Positions 22,471-34,800 of a stretch of 64,000 nt of DNA are shown here, one piece after another. Below the pieces are notes generated by a model. It did no database searches, was not told where the DNA came from, and worked only from the letters and a program-made list of their open reading frames with translations. Where the stretch lies: the NCBI RefSeq assembly GCF_036669915.1, contig NC_089321.1, positions 4,052,816-4,116,815 on the forward strand. Direction: 5' to 3'. The DNA is from Pocillopora verrucosa. Its lineage: Eukaryota > Cnidaria > Anthozoa > Scleractinia > Pocilloporidae. Position 1 is the stretch's first letter. Every line of letters begins with the position of its first letter. Position numbers and translations under genes: made by a program.

Positions 22471-24319
22471 GTCTTGCACGTGGTAAAAGCTTGCGAACTA
22501 CAAGAAAATTCAGCGTCTTTTGCAGCTATTCTGGGGCAAGAAACAAGTCAGTTCAACGTTAGTACCTTGAATTCCGTCAGTTCATTTAAGGCAGATTTGC
22601 GTTTCTTTGAAGTTGGCGAAGCAAGGCAGTGGTTTAAATTCGACCTCGTGGATTTATGGATGTCGTTTTATCACGAAACTCCTCGCGGTAAGTTACCAAC
22701 GAATAAATTCCTTAATGTAAAGAAACACAGTTTAAGTGCTCTTGAAATTTAATAACGGAGTCAAATGTTAAAGGAAGAACATTTTGTACACTTTTAAGAG
22801 TGAGACACATCCTCACTAGTGGCCGCCATGACAGCTTTTATTGAATCACGGGACTTATAAGGAAAAATCGAAAACTTCGCAGTTTATAGTCGAGGTATCG
22901 TCCGTTCGTTTTATTTACTGGTATATCTATTTTTATCAGTGTGCTTCTTTTAATACTGTATGCAGTTAAACCTATGAACCCCTGAGAGTGATAAGCCCCT
23001 AATTTCTCCTTTACACAATTGTCCCCGAATCACACATTTAGGTTACAAGAATATAGGAATTGATCACCAACTAAAGACGCTCTTTATTGTTCAACAAATT
23101 CTCCTTTTCAGCGTCTTCGAAAATGTATAGAGTATAGTTTGGAGAGTTTGCATACTGATGTTAGGGTGCAAGGGGTTAATATATATGCTGATGGTGTTTT
23201 AACATTAACTTGCTGCAGTTTAATTGTGCTTTTTTTATTTCGCCCGCCTCTTTTATAGAAGCTAGAGCTATTTTTCTCGAGTGGACATTGGGGGCCTTAT
23301 TCCCATTTCCAGACAGGATTGTATAGCTTCTTGTTGTCTCCCAATTCTGGGCGTGTGGCAATAATCATTGTACTTTTATGCCATAGCAGCTAAACATGTC
23401 CATCTCTTGCAAAGGGATGACCTCTATCTCGCGTATCTTTATTCCACCTATCTTAACCCTTTAACCTCTACGAGTGACTAGCATCTAATTTCTCCTTACA
23501 ATATCACCCCTGAATCATGCAATAAGATCATGAGAATAAGGGAAATGGTCACTTACTAGAGAAGCTCAAACAAATTCTCTTAATCAGCTCCTTAGGGATT
23601 GTATAGGGAACAATATGGAGAATATGCACACTGATATTAGGGTGGAAAGAGTTGAGGATGTGCCTCACAGTATCAGACCTGCACCTTAAGTGATAGTCTT
23701 TCGAAGAACGCCATCTATCTTCCTTCATTAATCCCTTTACACCCTAACATCAGTTTGCATATTCTCTATACTGTCTTCTATACATTTCCCAAGGTGTTGA
23801 CAAGGAGAATCTGTTTAACAATCAAGAGCTTCTCAGGCTGGTGATTATTTCCCTTATTCTCGTGACCTTAATGTTTGATTCAGGGGTGATCTTGTAAGGA
23901 GAAATTAGATGCTAATCACTCTTAGGTGTTAAAGGGTTAAACAAGACTATCACTGTTAGAAATGAGGGATTCAACCTGGTTTTTCCTTTTTCTTTCGATT
24001 ACAAATAGTTCTCAACCGAAAAAACAGGCTCTATGCATGTAATTTTTGCAAATTCCTCATTTTTCTTCTTTGTAGGACAGTAGCAAGCGCAGGATGAAAA
24101 TAAGCAGTTAAATTGAAGGAAAGAAAAAGGTTAACATCTAAAAAGGTTGGTTGTCCATTATGTGTTACAATGTCACTTATCAGAACCTGTTTGTCTGATC
24201 GATTTTCAACATCAAACCATCTATTCAGCAATTATTTTCAATCTATAGCTTACTTACGCGTGTTACACGAACTGAAGAAACTCAAAGGAAGACAGCACAA
24301 CAGAATAACTTCCAACGAG
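22471..24319 (+). CDS. Possible two-exon gene fragment in the duplication spacer
   Basis: Exon a (about 22,471-22,695) is open through VVKACELQENSASF and FKFDLVDLWMSFYHETPR, ending CGCG/GTAAGT in phase 1. Exon b (24,250-24,319, acceptor CAATCTATAG) starts in the matching phase and encodes AYLRVLHELKKLKGRQHN, ending at GAG/GTTAGA. A third candidate (from 24,478, acceptor TTCACAG) does not keep the phase without a stop. No family recognised. Phase agreement and amino-acid make-up are the only support. Confidence 0.25.
22966..23179 (+). mobile_element. TTAA MITE, family A
   Basis: TTAAACCTATGAACCCCTGA to GCAAGGGGTTAA, with CTGATGTTAGGGTG near the right end. Confidence 0.8.
23453..23655 (+). mobile_element. 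TTAA MITE, family A
   Basis: TTAACCCTTTAACCTC, then GTGACTAGCATCTAATTTCT. The right TTAA is decayed to TTGA. Confidence 0.8.
23728..23940 (-). mobile_element. TTAA MITE, family A, inverted
   Basis: TTAATCCCTTTACACCC to GTTAAAGGGTTAA, the reverse complement of the family-A order. It lies 73 bases from the previous copy in opposite orientation. Confidence 0.85.
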
Positions 24320-25494
24320 GTTAGATGGCTCTTCAACTTTTTTTATTTTTTTATTTTTAAAGTTGTATTAATCAGAGTGAGCCCGGCAATCCCTGTTCTG
24401 TGTTATAAAGGATTTATGAACTCATTCGAATTGAAAAAAATAACATATTTTGTTTCCCTCATTCACAGTTAACGATCTGCCAATTACGTTGGGTTGGTCT
24501 GCATTAAACGATTACACCTTGATTAAACGAACGTCTGCAACTTTCAAATGTAAGACAGTAGAAGAAAACCTACAAACGAAGAAAAACAGCCATATTTCTT
24601 TTATTTTTGTTTCCTTAGATATCTCTATCACGTTTTAATTGGTTTTCAGTGGTCGTGAGACTAAGGTTGTTTTTAATAAATCAGACTACAATTTTGTCTC
24701 TTTGATATTAAAACACTGGTGTCAAAGAAATACCCAGCGCTTTGGTGCATGTTATGATCAGTCATCTTATGGTTGAAATTACTATAGCAACGGTTTAGCT
24801 GGTCGAATGCTCGTTAATTTCAAGAAAATGTTGATAGTCAGAATAAGCTCGGTTATCCACTTTGACATAGATTGCCTCGGTGAATATGCAACACGAGAAA
24901 AGCTAAGAGAGCTAAGGCTGATAATAGTCTTGTGTCCTACAAACAAACGAAATCCCAAGAATGTATTCCGACTCAAATTGTTAGCAGAATTTCTTCGTAT
25001 ATGTGCGATAAGCTTAAATTTCCACTAAGTATTTCATTTTTTTTAATTGAAAAAAAGAAACCTCTTAATTTAGCTTTAATCAACCAAACAATTGGAACCC
25101 GAATGTGGAAAGTCTTAATCTCTGGGGCTAATACCAATCGTAAAACAAAGATGTGGTAGATTATCGAGTTGTACCAGTGAATTTTTTACGGTAATCTTCG
25201 ATTAAACTCTGTATGTTTTTGATTGAGAGCAATTAGGTGATGAGTAATAAGCTATCGATAGAAATATTAAAAAAAAAATTAATCAAGCAGGAGTTAGAAT
25301 TAAGATAACCGTTTTCCAGGCTAGAAAGACACCAACAAGGTGGAAATAAAGCGATAAGAACAAGGATTGCTAAATATGGCGAGAAATGACATTGATTGCA
25401 AATTATGGTAAAACGCAGGCCTCCATTTAAGCTAAATGCCCTACTGATACCTTATTGATTCCCTTGCTACGCAGGGTATCAATAGAGAACTTAT

Positions 25495-26860
25495 TTACTT
25501 GTGTTTATAAATGTATAAATAACACTCCTCTAATTGTTTCTCCAGTAGAAAAGGAATCTTTTCCTTGTTTAAAAGTCTCCATCGTCCAGCTTCTTCTAAC
25601 TCTTTAAACTTTTGTATATAATTCCTCTCTTCCAAGAAGCTTATATTGAAGCACAATAAGCCACCTGCAAAACGTAACAAAAAGTTATTTCGCCGAAAAC
25701 AGCTGGGTATTAGAGATGTCATTTTCTTACAACTCCATTGTTGCCATGTTGATTGGTTCGACTGGACCAAGAGGCGTGGCTAAGGAGAGTTAGGAAGCCT
25801 CTTTCCCTCACCTTTTCTAAAGACAATAGTCAAACGAACGTCCTAATTCGAAAACGCGCGCACCCGAAAAATCTACACGACATGGAAAAGATTGCCTTTG
25901 ATAAACCACAGCGTGGGTGTTGATTAAACAGTAGGGTAGGCAAGATAATTTTTTTTAATCAATTGAGTTGATAATATAAATCGGACACCGTTAAGAGTTT
26001 CTAAGTTGACATTACGAGCGTTGGCCCTTCGTCAGAGCGAAAGGGAAGGGCCAACGCTCGGAACGCCACCTTAGAAACTCTTTACGGTGTCCAATTTATA
26101 TGGCCGGTCTACTCAGTTGATAAACGAACGTATCTTGTTATAATCCACCACCGACGCAGCACTACAGTTTCTTTAGATAAAAATCCTCGCTACACACTGG
26201 GATCACATCACTTATTTAAGATGTAGAGAAGCTACAAAGAACGAGCGGAGGAATGGGGAGGAATCTTTACCTTCCTTACCAGACTTCACCATCATTAGCA
26301 TCTCGCTAAAAGCACTAGGTTGAACTTGCCCAGCACATACTGCAGAGCTGCATGTCAATGCATCATACTCCGCGGTCTCGATACCGTTTATCTGCTGATC
26401 ATTTACGGCAGTGCAGATGAGTTTGGTGTAAACTTTCTTGTTTTTAGCTCTGTTTAGCATTTCTTGTGACATGTCAAGGGCGTCAATATAAGTATATCCA
26501 AGTTTGTTTAATTCTAAACCCAACAGTCCTGTTCCAGCCGCCACGTCAAGAACTTTAAAACTTTTCTTGTCGACATCTGGAAACAGATTGCACACTGTAG
26601 CGTCGAAGTGCCTGACAAACGGCCGAGGTACATTGTATTCGGGTTCCTGCATGATCTGAATGAAATAAAACAAAAAAAGTAATGTGACGCTAGCGACGGG
26701 TTTTTTTTTTTTTATTGTACCACCAGTTCCCTGTCTAATGATCAACGCTCCGTGTTACCTGATCATATTGTTCTGCCCATTCGTCGAACAGTCGGATGAC
26801 TTCGTTGGGCGAAGATTCATTTGTAAATAGCCAGAGTTGATCATGATAGTACTTGAAAAT
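25495..26860 (-). CDS. METTL27: METTL27-like methyltransferase, copy 2 (5' end not found)
   Basis: Minus-strand exons 26,860-26,759, 26,655-26,280 and 25,664-25,495 are exactly as long as those of copy 1 (102, 376 and 170 bases) and join in the same phases. Acceptors are TATCTTTAG, CATTCAG and GTTTTGCAG; donors are CAG/GTAACA and G/GTAAGG. No stops occur inside. Motif I VLDVAAGTGLLGLEL and motif II IDALDMSQEML are kept, as is the start of exon 1, KYYHDQLWLFTNES. This supports a SAM-dependent methyltransferase of the METTL27/WBSCR27 group. The start codon must lie in an unseen exon above 26,860. It is divergent from the intact GGH gene. A hairpin MITE lies just downstream of exon 2, in the last intron. 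Confidence 0.75.
25940..26165. mobile_element. Hairpin MITE in METTL27-like intron
   Basis: GGACACCGTTAAGAGTTTCT at 25,983 pairs with AGAAACTCTTTACGGTGTCC ending at 26,092. The inner stem GAGCGTTGGCCCTTC pairs with GAAGGGCCAACGCTC. Confidence 0.75.
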
Positions 26861-27562
26861 CTAAAGATAAGATGATAACAATTTTAATGAGGTAGGCTGC
26901 GAGGGTCATCTCTTTTCGCCCTATGGGGTCTCACGATATTCGTAACGTATTTTACAACTGTAGTTGTAATGTATTTACAAAACTGTAAACTAGTAAAATT
27001 AGTGTACAGACTAGAATGACCATAGGGGCTTAGAAAGCTCTCTCTTGGTTTCTGACCTCCTCAAAGTAAACCGATGTTGGTCGTCATGAAAAGCCTTCTC
27101 AGTCCTTACTAACATGATACGATTCTAATCATGCCATGTTACACAGGTGAGGGTAGCTGGCGGGATTTTGCGCGCTGAATTCAAACGGCAGTCCCCCAAT
27201 TTGAATACGAGCGGAGCAGCTGCGGAGTAGTAGCAAGAACTGGGTGACTCAGAGAAGTGACCGAAGGACTTTCTTTCTTAGATTGCGGAAAATCGCCCTA
27301 TCTCTTAGGGAAATGTCAGGGAGTGGGGCTTTGCCATTATAGCTTTACGGTGAAACTGAAATGCCATGTATTCTTCTGTTCCACTTGTATTATACTCTAT
27401 GGTGAAATACACATGGACAATTGTACCACTCCACTTGTTTAATTTTGGAATGTTAAGAACCCAGAGATTCACAGAAAACAGTCCAAAAGGAACACGGTCA
27501 CCTCTCAAACGGGAAAAAAAAAAAAGATTTTCTTCCTATAGGCAGTTGGGAAAAAAGAAAAA

Positions 27563-27774
27563 AACTCCCACAAGTGATCAAGACAGAATTTCTCCTTTCA
27601 ATATCAATACAATATCAAGCAGAAAAGTGACGAGAAGAAAGTTAAACAACAATTTGGGGATTAAAAGTTGATCCAACACCAAATTCTCAGAACTAACATT
27701 ATAAGAATTGTATGACAGATAGTAAAGAGAATTACTTATGAAAATTTGAAAGTGAAAGGTTTAACAAGAGACAT
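27563..27774 (+). mobile_element. TTAA MITE, family B, 5' end lost
   Basis: Starts inside the terminal repeat (AACTCCCACAAGTGATCAAG) and ends GAAAGGTTTAA. Right arm only. Confidence 0.75.
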
Positions 27775-27830
27775 AAAACTGAATATTCTCATTTGAGTGG
27801 TTGTCATCACCAACAATGCAAGATTCTAAA

Positions 27831-28006
27831 TTAACCCTTTAACTCCCAAAAGTGATTAACATGAAAATTCTCCCTATAATATCCATACATTATTCAGCAA
27901 ACAGGAAATGAGAATATACAAACTTTTCAGGTTAAAGCTGCTATTTTGATCAAACACCAAGTTCTCATAACTAATTTACAAGGAAATGTGTAGGGGCGAG
28001 ATTTAA
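27831..28006 (+). mobile_element. TTAA MITE, family B, diverged
   Basis: TTAACCCTTTAACTCCC to GCGAGATTTAA, with internal divergence. Confidence 0.65.
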
Positions 28007-28139
28007 CAATCAGATCTTGGAAAGAGTATCAGGTTTAGAAATGTGTTAGTGTCAACGGCTAAGTGATTTTATGATCTGCCAATGAGAGGAAAAGGTATTC
28101 TTGAGGAATTCGGTGAATATCATTCCTGACTACCGGGCA

Positions 28140-29480
28140 TTCAGGGACCGGTTGGTTACGTCTAGATAAAATTAACCAATTCACCCCTCTCCCCCACCCC
28201 CTCCCCCACCTTATAGGCTCTGTAGTGGGCTAATGATCCTCCTCATGGGATGTCAGTTTCCCTTAGTCCCCCCTTTTAGACTTTATAGGCAATCATGTGA
28301 CTCCCCCAACCCCCCAAAAAATCCCTAACTCCACCCCTCCTCCTCGAAGGGGACGAATAGTGACTGGTCCCTCAGTTTATTTGAGACCGTGCCCCACTGC
28401 GAAAAACATCAAATAGACTTGTCACGCATTCCAAAGTAGACCATTCACCGCGCTATTGGATTTGATACTAGATCATTTCATCGACGTAAGACTATTCCAT
28501 ATCAGAATATATGTACTCATAACACCAAACCACCCCTCTAATCCGTCAGCGCCGTAACAGTCGTTTGCTATTTTCTGCGTCATTTTATACATTACGCAAC
28601 GAAATCATGTTCACTGTCACGCAAGCATACAACTGGTGACGATCTCGCTGACATTCTTTCAAAGCTGGTTCACGCAATGCTGTTTCATAGTACAGACGAA
28701 AAAGCCTCCTCTTTTATCAAGTGGCTATTATACCTGGAGGCCATAGCTATTAAAATTAGGTATAAAACTTTACGGCCGACTGGCTACATAACATAAAATT
28801 CGTTTGTAGTATCCCAGGGTCATGCTCAGTTAATCTGGGTGTTATCTTTGTAATGTGCGTGACATTTCAGCAATATCATACCGGCAAAATTATTATCATA
28901 CCGGACGACAGCGAAAACGCCGGTAATCCTCACCGATCGCCTAGGCTTCTTTCGTCAAAAGAGAACCAGGCTTTGCACGGGTGTTTTTTAATTGACCTTG
29001 GGGAGAGCTTGAATGATTGTGACTGATGTAATCAAAGGGGTATAGATGTCGAATTTTTGGCTGAGGTAAATATTTCATCTGAAGCAACTGGCTTGCATCG
29101 ATTCAGTTCGACACGAATCGACTAATTAAACCCCAGATTCACTCTTCAAGAACAAAGGGAAAAAATGGGCTTTCTTACCTTACTCGCCATTTATATTTGA
29201 TCTTACTTCATAACACCACGTTTAACCAGAGCAACGATAACCTGATATTGAGTTCACCGTCAGGTTTATTTCAGGGATGGGAGGGTGAAGATTAAAATAT
29301 AACAGGAGATGGGTGGGGGTAAGGCATCTTGATTTGGATATCATCCTTTTTCGGTGATGTCAATTTCACGAATTAACCACAATTCTCGCATGTCTATCCT
29401 TTTAATGACTATTTGTGTTAGAATTTTTGGCGTAATTTCTGCTATTATAGCTTTAAGAGATTGACATCAATTATTTTCAA
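28140..29480. other. No gene seen; C-rich stretch then unique DNA
   Basis: 28,180-28,345 is rich in CCCC/CTCCCCC. The rest shows no coding pattern. It is absent from the left arm. Confidence 0.4.
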
Positions 29481-30362
29481 CACAAAAATTAGCGAAAGAA
29501 ATGTACGATGTTTCCACATCGTCGGATCTCAAAGTCAAGTAAATGTGTAGCTATCGTTAAGTGCCAACGAGACAAGTCAAGGCTTTGACCGTTTGGCACG
29601 CTGGCCGGTAGATCCACAGATGGCCCAAGCTTCAGCTGTGAGAAGACCATCTTACGAAATACGAGTCATGGCGAAATTTTAAGAGTTTTTATGGGAATAT
29701 TTAAGACTGCTCTTAGGAATAAAAAAATACAGTCAAATTCTCAATGAAAATACCTCACCTTACTTTCACAGTGCGTTGCTTGTTATCTGACAGCTTTCTA
29801 TGTTGAAAATAACCAATTTTAGCGAGTTCTCCATTTCAAGGTTCACCGCATAAGAGAAGCCCAAGGCGGCACGCGCCCGATCCGAGAGGCGAAAAATCCA
29901 AGCTCCAAATGACTGGGCGGCCACAAATCCAATAATTTGTTGGATCAATTGTAAGAAAGAGAGGAAAGAGAGAAGAAAGTTGTGATCGATTCACTACATA
30001 TTTAGTAGAAAAGTCGAGTAGCAATTTCTGCTTAAGCTTTTAAAAAATGCAGTCGAACTTGTATTTTAATACAGGTTAAACTGTACTAGAGCACGTGCAC
30101 CCACGGGGAATGGCGGGATGACTGATACAGTTCACAGAATAAAGGTATTGTTAAAAACGATAAAAACGACATATTATGCCATAATTGACCACTTAATGCT
30201 CATGAACTCGCTCAAAAATACTAAACGAGGATTAAATTTTACTCGAAAGATTCTTCCTAGTTTCGAATTTATTCGAGTAGTTCCGCTTTAATGACCGTTC
30301 AATACAGGTGGAGAACGATACAAGCAGGCCGTTGGGACTCAGTCAAGGGTGACTACGACCAC

Positions 30363-30573
30363 TTAATCCTTTAACTCCCATGAGTGACCAAGACAGAATT
30401 TCTCCTTACAATATCTATACAATATTAAGCAAATAAGTGATGAGAAGAAAGAAAAAGATCAATTTGGGGCTAAGTAGTCGATCCAATGCTAAATTCTCTG
30501 AACTAATATTATAAGAGTTGTATGGTTGATAATAAGAGAAATTACAAATTTGATCTGGGAATTAAAGGGTTGA
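30363..30573 (+). mobile_element. TTAA MITE, family B, with empty site in the other arm
   Basis: TTAATCCTTTAACTCCC to GGAATTAAAGGGTTGA. The left-arm mirror (near 20,210) reads CTGCTTAATGGAAGTG with no insert, so one TTAA became two flanking copies. Confidence 0.85.
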
Positions 30574-31053
30574 TAAGAATGAAAATTACAGTAATTAGAG
30601 GGGAAGAATCTCGAGAATTTGAAAACCGACTGCCTTACATAGGGTGACTGCTTAATACAAGTTCGACCGTTCAAAATTTGAACGTGAGAAGATGTAACTG
30701 AGATTTTGAAAGGGCAACAAAGAGTGCAGAGAGATTACGTCCTCTTTCAGCCGGGCAAACATCATCATTAAATGATGTTCGTTAGTATTCATAAGCCCAT
30801 TTTATCTTTCGTGACAGAAACATCACGACTATCATTACTTGATAGTAAGGGTTAATCAACCATGAACAAGTCGAATACTCTGCGTTCAGTTGGAACTTTG
30901 CTATATTGTTCTCAAACTCATTAGTAATTCATGCTGAGAAAACAAAGGAAATTACAACCGTGAAGGAGGTTTGGATATATGATCTTAATTATCATAAAAT
31001 CTGGTGACTTTTTGCTTTGATTTTCTCCGAGAATTATTAATGGTTTGAGAAGC

Positions 31054-31197
31054 TATATCAAACATTCGAAAGGGTTTTTCATCCGATATCCAAACACCTT
31101 GAAGTTGGTTAAAAAAAAACTCGGCTGCGCCTCGTTTTCTCAACCACTTCTCGGGGTTTGGATATCGGATGAAACACTCTTCCTCGTGTTTGATATA
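31054..31197. repeat. Foldback repeat, right arm only
   Basis: TATATCAAACATTCGAAAGG and its mirror CCTCGTGTTTGATATA, with GGATATCGGATGAAAC stems inside. It lies in a ~300-base block missing from the left arm. Confidence 0.7.
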
Positions 31198-31853
31198 TTA
31201 CGTCTTTAACTACGGGAAGCGAGGAATATTTCAGAAGATAATACCAAATCTGGCAAAGTAAAAATTTCCCTCTCAGTATAAATTGTATAATCCTAATTAA
31301 AGTCGATGAAAATTCAAGAAAATGCAGTATGAACCTAATTCTTTTCTGTAACGGAAGAAAATCTTGCCAGCCGAAAAAAAAAAAAGTTCCAATTGTTCCC
31401 CGATATTGTTATTCTTGACAATTTTGTTTTGTTCGTAAAAGAAATAATTTTCAGCAGAAAGAAACATTCGCAAAAATAAAAATTCGTGATCGGTCCCTCA
31501 TATTATCTTGAGAACCAACAGTTTGTGATGTGCAACCTGCAGGTCTTTTAATTTCTCAAGACCAGATCTCGTGTTTTAGTCATTAAGAAACTGCCCTGTT
31601 GTAAAATCATAAATAACTTGATAAAAATGACACTCTTGTGATACTCGGGGTCAGAACACCCGCGAGACAGGTGTACTCGCTACGCGAATTGGCCATAAAA
31701 AGGCGACGTTCTCTTGGATCTCTTTTTAATAGGTGTGCCACCAAATGGGGTTAAGAAGTTGGCCTGGGGTCAGTAAGCTAACGCCAAACTAAATACTGAC
31801 CACCTCGAAGGCGAATTAGGATTTTGATTAAAGACAGTCAGAAAGAAGGAAAT

Positions 31854-34800
31854 ATGAAAGAAGAAAAAATAACGAAAATTGCATTTTTGCTTATGGTGGC
31901 GCAGATTTCTTTAGCCGTGGAATTCGAAACATTCGCAGCGTTCTCTAACCACAAACAAGGAAAAAGCAGGTACAGTGTTTAAAAATCTTGATTTGACGCA
32001 AATTTCTCCTTCGTCTTTTAACGTTTTCGAGCATTTCTGTCGATTTTTTTTTCATATATTCATTTCCGGCTCATATACAACTTTCTAACCTATTTCCGAC
32101 CCTAAATCATAGAAATGACGAGAAGACAGTCAACTGTTGTCCAATTATTGGTAAGTGAGTAAGCAAACTTTTTGAAAAATAATAATATGCCAGTGAAAGG
32201 GTTGTCGTCATATGAAAAGGTCTGTTATTATTATTGTAGTTTGGCTGTCTTGCCAAGACTTGTTTGGTCATACGGTGAAACTACAATTATATTCTTCTCT
32301 TGCTTTAGAAACGGAAGTAAGAACTGCGATTTGGCCTTATGAATTAATGAATAAAACGCCTCTGAAAGACACTCTTATCAATACTATGCGCGATGTTTTC
32401 TTAGGAAAAATAGAAATAAACAGCAAGCACCGTCTTATAAGACAAAGGAAGGGGAAACACCTATAAGCTCGAGCATAACGCTTGATTACGTCACGAGCGC
32501 AGATTGACAAAAGGACAATGAAAGGTCATTCATTTATTATTGTTTCCTATTTCTGCTTCACTGAAGGCGTGCTCGCTCAAGAAACGGATGGAAATGTGAC
32601 GAAATTCGGAAGTCAATTAATTGCAGCCACTTACGCCAAGTTTATCGAGTCTGCAGGAGGGAGAATGGTACCTATTTTGTATCCTTTATAAATCTGGCCC
32701 TCTTGTAATCATGTATTGGCTCAACCTCTTAAAGATGTGACTTAACTTGACATAACTTGCCTCTCTCCACCCGGGAGTATAAATGGATACCGGCGAATTA
32801 TCAGGGTAACCTGATTGTAACCGAGGTCATGCAAGGAATCGAGAGATCCTTTCGAACACGAAGGAAGGAAATGCTGAAAAGCAATAAGAGGAATCCCCCG
32901 AAGGGGTCTTAATACGATACGCTCCGGAATGTTTATTTTTTTAAGATTATTTCAGATATAGCAGTTATTCATGGACATTTTCATAAGTCTCCCTCAGATT
33001 ACTTACGAAAAGGTAGACCTGTTTGGCCAAGTGCCTTTCGAGGCCGCTACTAAATGGCGAAACTTATTGTCATACCGTTTCCCTGTGTGTATAGTGTTTT
33101 TACGTTTCATTACGATATGAGCTCCACTTATATAGATAGAACATTCTATATGATTAGATAAAATGCTTTTTTTAAATCAGTAGCAGCATGACTACGCATA
33201 ACATGATAAATAACGGAACATTCCGGAATATTCTGGAACATGACCCTATAGGGAAAGAAGCGTTCCTTGTGAACGTTTTATATTTAAAAAAAAACTGGAA
33301 TAAATTACAGCTGGATAGGACTCTTGGCTCAAATGCAAACTTTATCTTTTACTTATACCCATTTATTATGAGTCCATGAACCATGAGCCCATGAAATAAT
33401 TTCCCCTGAAGGCCATGGTTGCTATTGTGCAAAAAAAAAAAAAAAAATGGAGGAGTTGGGAAAAGAATATGGAAACCTTTCTCAAAGCTTTCTCCCTACA
33501 AAACCGACAACATCTCTTTAAATTCACAGAGGTTTCCATGTTTGCTTTTCTTGTGGTCGTGTTGTCGGCTTGTTCAGGGGCGTTACACGTCAGTATGCTT
33601 AACCGGGAGACTTTCTGTAGTCTTTATAACATTCCCAGCGATTTGTTGTAAATGTGTGATTCTTAACCCTTAAATCAACATCCTGCAGCATTAACTCCAC
33701 TGCTAAAGAAATTGAAAAATTATTTTATTCAATTAATGGGTAAGTAGAACGACAGTCAAAGCCGACCTCAAAAGATGGAACCGGCAAAATTCTTTACTAT
33801 TAAGGTATTCTTTACGGTTATAATAGAAAGACCGGAAACGTGGTATGGTGTTAACGTCGATTAAGACTATCATTTGTCACAATGTTCGCTCTCGCTTGTT
33901 TCAAGGGCGTAGGCGAAATTAAGAGAAGGGAGGAGGGTCTGCTTACAGCTTGCGCCACTATCTGAAATAATTAGGGTTTTTATCATTATAGTTTTATTAT
34001 TTTGAGGTCTACAAAATTCACGTTTTATGAATCAGATTTGCAAAAACGTGAAAATCCTAAGGGTCTTTGTGGCGCAACTTTTCTCCAGTGTCAGATACCC
34101 CATTTGCTGGTCCCTCTCACTGCTTAAATATCAGTCCACTGATACACAATATAGACCCGCGTTATAAGCCACTTCATGTAAGACACTCGGAAATTCATAC
34201 CTGGGATACCTCCCTTTGAAAAACCCTTGCTATTGCGCTACGAACCTATACTGCCTCATTCCCGCTCACACCCCCTTCACCGGGCCACTTCTCATCATGC
34301 ATTTCATTTGTTCCTCATTCTCGACTTATTTTACTTTCGCTACTTTTCCTTGTCTATGACTTTTACGTATTTTAGTGCCATATATCCCGGAGGTCATAGG
34401 TTATTACACCACACAAACTACACACGAGTAGGGAAACAGATATTAGAGCTGGCAATGAAGGTAAAGTTTCAAAACCAAATAAATTAACTTCTACGGTGAT
34501 TTAGTGTTATCAACTGAGTTGATAGCGTAAATCGGCCATCGTAAAGAGTTTAAGAGCTTTTCAACTATTTACGGTGGCCGATTTACGTTATCAACTCAAC
34601 TGATAATGCTAAATTACCCTGTTATACTCTCCCACTGACGCAGCACCAAAGTTTCTTCAAAAACTTACCCTCTTTATTCAGTAAACTTCTACAATTGCTT
34701 TCAATAAGTTATCTCGCGCTGAAGTATGTCACTTGTAGATCAGTTTAGGTACCCTAATCTCCTTCAGTGAGAGTGATTAGTTATTTATCATATTTATCAA

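Noticed and set aside
33188..33673. Extra GGH exons between E3 and E4
   Set aside because: E3 and E4 already join in phase, and these frames lack acceptor/donor pairs and family residues.
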